From: Streptomyces calvus
Lineage (GTDB): Bacteria > Actinomycetota > Actinomycetes > Streptomycetales > Streptomycetaceae
DNA length: 64,000 nt
NCBI RefSeq assembly: GCF_006782915.1
Contig: NZ_VCNP01000005.1
Location: 1-64,000, forward strand
Direction of reading: 5' to 3'
Positions within the stretch are counted from its first letter, which is position 1. Each line of letters starts with the position of its first letter. The notes under the pieces were generated by a model. It was given only the letters and a program-made list of their open reading frames with translations, made no database searches and was not told where the DNA came from. The position numbers and the translations under genes were made by a program. Of the stretch, positions 1-9,000 are shown piece by piece.

Positions 1-1
1 G

Positions 2-3000
2 GAGCCGATCTCACCGGTGGTGTGGCGGGAGTTCGCCGCGAGGACCCGCCCGGCCGGACTGGATCCGAGGGCGGCGACGCCCGTGTACGGGCTGGCCGAG
101 GCGACGCTGGCGGTGACCTTCCCGCCGCCCGGCGAGGTGGCCGTGCCCGTGGTGGTGGAGCGTGCCGCGCTGGGCCGGGGGCGGGTGGTGGAGCGGGAAC
201 CGGGCGACGGGGCCGTGGAGTTGATGGACGTCGGGCTGCCGGTGCCGGGGTGCGCGGTGCGCGTCACCGACGACGGCGGCCGGCCGCTCGGGGACCGGCG
301 GGTGGGGCACGTCGAGGTGCGCGGTCCGCAGGTCGCCCGCGGCTACCACGGTCTGCCCGACGCGACGTCGGCCACCTTCGGCGACGGCTGGCTGCGCACC
401 GGTGACCTGGGCTTCCTCCGCGACGGCCGGCTGTGCGTCAGCGGCCGGCACAAGGACGTGCTGTTCGTCAACGGCCGCACCTTCCACGCCCCGGACCTGG
501 AGGAGGTCGCGGCCGGCACGCCCGGCGTGCCGGCCGGTACGACGGTGGTGGTCGGGTCGACCGATCCGGTGACCGGCGGGGAGCGGGTGGTGGTGTTCGT
601 CGCCTGGGCGCGGCCGCCGCGCACCGCGGCCGGGGTGCTGGACCGGGTGGCGGAACGGGTCCGGGGCGCGCTGGGCCACGACGACGTGCGGGTGCTCGCG
701 CTGCCGCCGTCCGCGTTCCCGCGCACGACGAGCGGCAAGGTGCGCCGGCAGCGGATGCGGACACGGTTCGAGGAAGGCGCGTATCGGCCGGTGGCGGCTT
801 CCGGCACCGGGACGGGAGCGACGGGCGGCCGGACGGCGGGGCGGACCGCCGGGGCGGCGGAGGCGCCGCAGCGGGCCGACGCCGAAGGCCCGGACGATCG
901 GACACCGCCGGCCACGGAGAGCCCGGACGGGAGTGCGCGGCCGACCGCGGAGGGCCCGGACGCGGGAGCGCGGCCGACCACAGAGGACCCAGACGCGGGA
1001 GCGCGGCCGACCACAGAGGACCCAGACGCGGGAGCGCGGCGCGTCGGCCGGACAGCGGCGGTGAGTTCGCGGTCCGTACCGGCGCCGATGCCCCGTTCTC
1101 GCGCGGAGGTGCGGCGCGTGGTGCGGGAAGTGTGGGCGAAGGTGCTGGGACTGCCGGAGGCGTCGTTCGCGGACACGGACCGGTTCGCCGGGCTGGGCGG
1201 CGGCTCGCTGAAGGCGATGGAGGCACTCGCCGCACTCGAACAGGCCCTGGACATCACCCTCGGTCCGGCGGTGATGCGCAACGACACGGTCGCCGCGCTC
1301 ACCGACCAGTTGCTGGACGTGCTCTCCGACCGGAACTCCGACCGGCAGGCACCGCAGCGGCCGGCGGCGCACGGTGAGCGGGAGCGGCCGACGGCGCACG
1401 GTGGGCAGGAGCGGCCGGCGACGGACGGTGGGCAGGAGCGGCCGGCGGCGGACGGTGGGCAGGAGCGGCCGGCGGCGGACGGTGGGCGGGAGCGGGACGC
1501 CGTCACCGCCGTGGTGGGGCTGGCGTGCCGGTTCCCCGGCGCCGGCAGTCCGGAGGAGTTCTGGGAGCTGCTGATGGCCGGCCGCGACGCCGTGACCGCG
1601 GTGCCCGCCGGCCGCTGGGACAGCGGCGGGCGGTCCCGGGCGGACGAGCGGGAACGCTGGGGCGCCTTCCTCGACGACCCCGCCGCCTTCGACGCCGACC
1701 ACTTCGGCATCGGTGCCGAGGAGGCACGCGCCCTCGACCCGCAGGCCCGGATCTTCCTCGAACTCGCCCACGAGGCCCTGGAACGCGCCGGATACGCCGG
1801 GCCCCGCCGCCGGGGCCTGCGGATCGGCGTCTTCGCCGCGGTGGGCGACAGCGGCTACCGGCAGGTCCTCGCCGACGCCGCTCCCGACGGCGCGCCGGCC
1901 GCCGCGGCCGCCCTCACCGGCAACCTGCCCAACCTGGTCGCCGCCCGGGTGGCGCACTGCCTCGACCTGGACGGTCCGGCGCTCGCCGTGGACACGGCGT
2001 GCTCCTCGGGCCTGGTGGCGCTGCACCTGGCGCGGCGCAGCCTCGCGGACGGCGAGTGCGACCTCGCGGTCGTGGGAGGGGTCAACCTGCATCTGACGCC
2101 CGCAGCGCACCAGGCTCTCGAGGCGGCGCAGGCGTTGTCGCCGACCGGGCGCAGCCGTGCCTTCAGCTCGGCGGCGGACGGGTTCGTCCCGGGCGAGGGC
2201 GGCGCGGCGCTGGTGGTGCGGCGGCTCGCACAGGCCCGGCGCGACGAGGACGAGGTGCTGGCCGTCGTACGCGGCACCGCCGTCAACAACGACGGTACGT
2301 CCCTGAGTCTGCTGGCGCCGAACCCGCTGCGCCAGCACGAGGTGATCGAGCGGGCCCACCGTGACTGCGGCGTCGACCCCGCGTCGGTGACGTACGTCGA
2401 GGCGCACGGCACGGGCACCGCCGTCGGCGATCCGATCGAGCTGCGGTCCCTGGCGCACGCCTTCCCGCCCCGGCCGGACGGCCGGCCCCGGCTGCTCGGC
2501 TCGGTGAAAACCAATGTCGGGCATCTGCTGAACGCGGCAGCGCTGCCGTCGTTGGTGAAGGTCGTCCTGGCCCTCGGCCACGGCCGGCTGCCCGCCTCCC
2601 TGCACCACGCCGCTCCGCTGCCCGCGGTGGAACGGTCCGGGTTCGCGCTGGTGACCGAGCCGACCGTGTGGGACTCGCCGGGCCCGCGCAGGGCCGGCAT
2701 CAACGCCTTCGGCTTCGGCGGTACGAACGCCCACGCCGTCCTCGAAGAGGCCCCGCCCGCCCCGCCGCGCGCCCCGCGCCCCAGCGTCGGCGGCCCGCAC
2801 CTGCTGACCCTCTCGGCCGGCAGCGCCGAAACTCTGCGGGCGTGGGCGTCCCGTCTCGGGCAGCACCTGCGCGACCACCCGGACCTCGACGAGGCCGACG
2901 TCTGCCGTGCGGTCGGTGCGGCACGGGACGAACGGCCCCACCGCCTCGCGCTGGTGGCCGACGGGGACCTGCGCGATCGGCTCGTGGCGGCGTGCGCGGA

Positions 3001-6000
3001 CGGAGGGCCGGCGCGGCGGGACGTGGTCACCGGGACGGTGGCACGCCGGCCCCGCACGGTCTTCGTCCTTCCCGGGCAGGGTGCGCTGCGGCCCGGCCCG
3101 GGCCGGGCGCTGTACGCCACGGCACCGGTGTACCGCGCCACGCTGGACGAGGCGTCGGCGCTGGTCGGAGCAGTGCGGGGGCGGGAGTTGGCGCACTGGT
3201 GCGTCGACGGCGGTGCGGCCGCCGAGGACCTGGCCTCGACGGAGGTGGCGCAGCCGCTGCTGGTCGCCCACGGTGTCGGCCTGGCCCGGCAGCTGGCGGC
3301 ATGGGGGGTGCGCGCGGACGCGGTCGTCGGGCACAGCGTCGGCGAGCTGGCGGCCGCGTGCGTGGCAGGAGTGCTCTCGCTGCGCGAGGCGGTGGGTTTC
3401 GCGGCGCGGCGGGGCCGTCTGATGGGCGGGTCGACCGCGCCGGGCGCCATGGCCGCCGTACTGGGCGCCGAGGAACGAAAGGTGGCCGCCCTGGTCGACG
3501 CCGACCCCGGTGCGCTGGCCGTCGCCGCGGACAACGGGCCCGGCCGACTGGTGATCTCCGGCACGCCGGAGGCGGTCCGCCGGGCGTCCGCGCGGCTCAC
3601 CGGGCAGGGTGCGACCGTGCGTCCGCTGCGGGTGACGCGCGCCTTCCACTCGCCGCTGATGGAGCCGGTCGCGCAGGCCCTCGCGGACGCGGCGCGCGAA
3701 CTGGCCCCGGCGGAGCCCGCCGTGCCGCTGATGAGCACGCTCACCGCGGCCTGGCAGCCCCGGATGGATTCCGCGTACCTGCGCGACCACGCGCTTCGGC
3801 CGGTGCGGTTCGGACCGGCCGTGGCGCGCCTGGCGGAGGAGGGCTACGACACGTTCGTGGAGCTCGGCGCGGGCGGGAACCTCTCCGGTCCGATACGGGC
3901 GGCGGCGGGCGGCGCGGTCGCCGTGGTGTCGGCACCCGTCGCGCCGCGGGGCGACGGCGAGGCGCCGGGCGGTGCGCGCGAGTTGCTGCAGACGGTGGCC
4001 CGGCTGTGGGTGCGGGGCGTACCCGTGGACCGTACGGTGCTCGACGCGGGAGGCGGACGGGTGCCGCTGCCGCCCGCTCCGTACCGGCGGCGCAGGTACT
4101 GGCCCGAGCCGGTGCCGCACGGGTTGCTGCACGCCGTCGTGTGGCGGCCCGCTCCGCTGTCCGGCGACGGGGCGGCCGGGCGGGTCGTGGTGAGCGGTGC
4201 GGACGGCGCGGCGGTACGGCGACTGGCCGACGGGCTCGCCGCGCGGGGCGTGGCCGCGGTCCCGGCGACCGGGGACGTCGACGCGGCGGACACCGTGATC
4301 CTGCTCGGTGGAACGGACCGGCCCACGGCGGCGGCCGCACTCGAACGGGAGCAGGGGCAGGCGGTCACGGCTCTGCGCGAGGCGCTGGCTCTGCTGGACC
4401 GGACCGGTGCGCGCCGGCTGCTGGTGGTGACGCGGGACGCGCATGTCACCGGTGAGGGCGCGGAACGGCCCGATCCGGCGCAGGCCGTCCTCGGCGGGCT
4501 GGCCCTGGCCGTGCCCGAGGAGTCGGCGGGGGTGGTGGCGAACTGGGTGGACCTGTCCGCCCACGACGACGAGGAGCGGTGGCTGCGGGCGCTGGCCGCC
4601 GAGGCGGCGGCACCGCAGGCGGACGGTGCGGTCGCCTGGCGCGGCGGCCGCCGCTCGGTACGGGCCGTGGTTCCGACGACCGGCGACCGGTCGGCCGACG
4701 CGGAACCGGCGGCCTGCGGACAGCCCGCCGAGGCCGTGGGCGGGAGCGACCCGGGCAACACGGAGCCGGGGCCCGCCGGACGCGCCGCCGAGCCCCTGTG
4801 CGGGAGCGCGGCGGCCGGCGTGGAGCCGCTGCCCGCGGACGGCGCCTACCTGATCACGGGTGGCGGCGGAGGCATCGGGTCCGCGCTGGCCCGGGACCTC
4901 GCGGGCCGCGGGCGGCCGGTCCTGGTGCTGGCCGGACGCTCCGCCCGCGCGCCGCGCGGCCTGGTGGAGGAACTCACCGCGCTCGGCGCGGACGCCCGCT
5001 ACGTCGCGGCCGACGTCACCGTGCCCGGGGACGTGGAGCGGCTCGTCGCGCAACTGCCGCCGCTGGACGCCGTGTTCCACGCGGCCGGCACCGCCCGGCC
5101 CGGCAGCCTGCGCGGCACACCGGTGCGGGAGACGGTCGAGGCGCTGGGCGCGAAGACGACCGGCACCGTCCTGCTCGCCGAGGCGCTGCGGCGTCATGGT
5201 CAACGCCCCGGCGTGTGCGTCGCGTTCTCCTCGGTGTCGTCCGTACGGCCCGGGCTGGCCGGCGCGCTGGGCGCCTACGCGGCGGGCAACGCCTTCCTCG
5301 ACGCCTTCGCCGGTGCCGAGCGCGCGGCGGGCCGCCCGTGGCTGTCGGTGAATCTCGGCCCGTTCCGCGAGACGGGCCTCGCCGCCGCTGCCGGCGCGGC
5401 GCCGGCGGGTGCCGCGGGACGGCCGCTGGCGACGGCGCCCGCGCTGGCGGCCCTGCGGTCGGCGTGTGGCACAGACGCGGCGCAGCTGGTCCTCGCCGAC
5501 CTCGGTGCCGCCCCCGTGGCGCGCCGGACCGTCGAGCGGAACGAGAGGACGACGGCCCGGGCCGCAGCCACGTCCGACGGCACGTCCGGTGACACGGCCG
5601 CAGCCGCGTCCGACAGCACGAACGGCGACACGACCGCAGCCACGTCCGACGGCACGAACGGCGACACGACCGCAGCCACGTCCGGTGACACGGCCGCAGC
5701 CACGTCCGACAGCACGTCCGGTGACACGACCGGCGACACGGCCGGTGTGCTGCGGGAGTTGCTGGCGCAGGCCCTCGGCGTCGCGGCGTCGGACGTCGAC
5801 GACGACACCCCGTTCCTGGCCCTCGGCCTGGACTCGCTGGGCGCCGTCGACCTCGTCAAGCGGCTGGAGCGGAGGCTGGGCCGGGACCTGCCCACCACGC
5901 TCTTCTTCGAGCACCGGACGGTGCGTGAACTCGCCGCCCACCTCGGTGATCGGGCCCCGGAGCCCGCGGAGGGCGAGCCGTTCCCGTTGACGCCCGTCCA

Positions 6001-9000
6001 ACGGGCGCTGTACACCAGCAGCCTGCTCCATCCGGAGGTGCCGGCCCGCGGCCATCTGCGGCTGACGGTCCGCGGACCGCTCGACACCGGACTCCTCGGC
6101 CGGGCGCTCGCGACGCTGGCCGAGCGGCACGGCATGCTGCGGCTGCGCGTCGACGGCTCGGGACCGCGGCCGGTGCAACGGGTGGCGCCGCCGGTGGCGG
6201 TGGCGGACTGGTACGAGGTGATCGACTGCGCCGCCGAGGACGTACCCGGCATCGAGGCGGACGTGTGCAACCGGCCCTTCGACCTGGCGGCGCGTCCGCC
6301 GGTGCGGGCCGTGCTGCTGCGCGAGGGGCCGGAACGCGCCCACCTGCTGCTGGTGGTGCACCATGCGGCGGCCGACGGGTACAGCCTGAACGTCCTCGCG
6401 GAGGAACTGTGGTCGGCCTACGCCGCGTTGAGCCACGGGGAACGTCCGCCGCCGGCACCGCGGGCGCCCGACTTCGCCCGGTACGCGGCCCGGAACGAGG
6501 GCTCCGGGGTCGGCGAATCCGTCCGGCGCCACTGGGCGGAGCGTCTCGCTGCGCGCGGTGAGCCGCTGCGGCTCCCCTACGACGGCGATCCGGACGCGCC
6601 CGTGACCGGCCCGATCGCGCAGCATCCCGGCGAGATCGGCCCGGAGGAGGTCGCCGGGCTGGAACGGCTGGCCGCCGCGCACGACGTGTCCCTGTTCCAC
6701 CTGCTCCTGGCCGCCTATGTGCGCTGCCTCGCCCGGTGGTCGGGCCGCCGGGACGTCGCCGTGAACGTGGCCAGGGCCGGACGCGAGGACCGCTTCGACG
6801 GCGTGGAGCGGCTCGTCGGTCCGCTCGCCGACACCCTGCCGCTGCTGTGCGAGGTGGCCGACGGCGAACCGGTCACCGCGCTGGCGCGGCGGGTGCGCCG
6901 CGCGTGGCTGGAGAGCGAGCGGCACGCGGGCCCGAGCAGCCTCGACCTCGCCGGACTGCTGCCGGGCGCCGGTGCCGGTCCGCGCACGGTCAGCCCGGCG
7001 GGCTTCAGCTTCGCCCGTTTCCCGGCGGCGACGGTCACGGGAAGTCCGGTGCAGGTGCGGGCGACCGGAGCCGGCACCGGTTCGGCCACCACCCGGCTGT
7101 CCCTGCTGTGCTGGTCGGACGGCCCGGTGCTGCGGCTGTCGTGGAACTTCCCGGCGCCACTGTTCGAGCGGGCGACCGTGGCGCGTCTGGACCGTGAGTT
7201 CCGCGCGGAACTCGCCGCGGCCGCGCACACCCCCGTCACCCGCGCCGAGCCGCACCCGCCCGCGCGGACCGAGGCGAGTCCGCCGCTGGCCGTCCGGCTG
7301 CTCGACCGGTTCCGCACGCATGCCGCGTCGACGGCCGTCGACGCGGGCGAGGCGTCCTTGACCTACGCGGCGCTCGACCGGGCTTCGGCCGCACTCGCGG
7401 CGCGGCTGCGCGCGCTCGGCGTGCGCCGGGGCGAGCTGGTCGGACTGCTCACCGAGCCGGGCGCGGACACGGTGGTGGGGGTCGTCGGCATCCTGCGGGC
7501 GGGAGCCGGCTGGGTCCCGCTGGACCCGGAGCACCCCCGCGCGCGGCTCGCCGACCAACTGGCCCGCACGGGAGCCACCACAGTGGTGTGCCACTCCCCC
7601 ACCCGGGCCGTCGCCGACGCGCTGACCGGCGTACGGACGGTGCCGGCCGACGGCCCGCCGGAGGAACCTGCGGACGCCGCCGTCACCCCGCCCGACCCCG
7701 ACGCGATCGCGTACGTCATTTTCACCTCCGGTTCGACCGGCCGTCCCAAGGCGGTTCCGGTCACCCACCGGGCGATGGAGAACTACCTCGACTGGGCCGT
7801 GGACACCTTCGGTTACGGGCCCGGGGACCGTCTCGCGCAGACGGCGTCGCCGTGCTTCGACGCCTCCGTACGCCAGTTGCTCGCGCCGCTGCTGGTGGGC
7901 GGGACCGTGGTGGGCGTGCCGCGGCACCTGCTGCGCGATCCGGAACTGCTGCTGGCGCACGTGGAACGGGCCCGGGTGACCGTGTGGAGTTCCGTGCCGA
8001 CGCTGTGGGAGCAGCTGCTGTCCGCCGCCGAGGCACGGGCACGGCACGCAGCGGTGGACCTGTCCGCGCTGCGCTGGGTGCACGTCGGCGGTGAGGCCCT
8101 GCCCGTCGGGCATGTGCGCCGCTGGTTCGACCTGTTCGGCGAGGGCGCACGGATCGCGAACCTCTACGGGCCCACCGAGACCACGATCAACGCCGCCTGC
8201 CACATCGTCGATGCCCGGCCGGACGACGGGGCGCGGCAGGTGCCGATCGGGCGGGCCGCGGCCGGGGCCCTGCTGGAGGTGGTCGACGACGACGGTGCCG
8301 TCTGCGGGGCGGGCGAGGCCGGGGAACTGCTGATCGCGGGCACCGGCCTGAGCCCCGGCTACCTGGGCGAACCGGAGCTGACCGCGCGGGCGTTCACGTT
8401 CCGCGCGGGCCGGCGCTGGTACCGCAGCGGGGACCGGGTGCGCCGGTCGGCCGACGGGGTCCTGGAGTTCCTGGGCCGGATCGACGCGCAGGTGAAGATC
8501 CGCGGGAACCGGGTGGAGCCGGGCGAAGTCGAGGCGGCGCTGCAGACGTGTCCCGGGGTGGCGCTGGCGGCGGTGACCGCCCATGAGGGGCGGCTGCTCG
8601 CGTTCGTCACCGCGCGGGCCGGTGCCGGGCGGCCGACTGCCGTCGGCGTGCGCCGGCATCTGGCCGGGCTGCTGCCGTCGTACATGCTCCCGGCGCGGAT
8701 CACGGTGGTCGACGCGCTGCCGCTGACCGGCACGGGCAAGGTCGACCGGTCGGCGCTGACGGCGGTCACCGGGGCCGTCCTGGACGGCGGCGACTCACGG
8801 CACGAGAACGGCGACGGCGACGGGAGGACCGCTCCGGTCACGGCGACCGAACGGAGGCTGGCCGCGGTCTGGTCCGAGCTCCTGGGAGTGACCGGGGTGT
8901 GCCGCGAGGACGACTTCTTCGCGCTGGGCGGTGACTCGCTGCTGGTGCTCCAGGTGTTCGCGCGGCTCGCGGAGCACGAAGGGCCGCTGCCGCGGCCGAC

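Noticed and set aside
11..8659. A 2882-codon open frame on the minus strand opposite the megasynthase
   Set aside because: It is an antisense artefact of extreme GC3. It is Arg/Pro/Gly-rich with no recognisable domain, while the plus strand encodes clear KS, AT, C and A motifs throughout.
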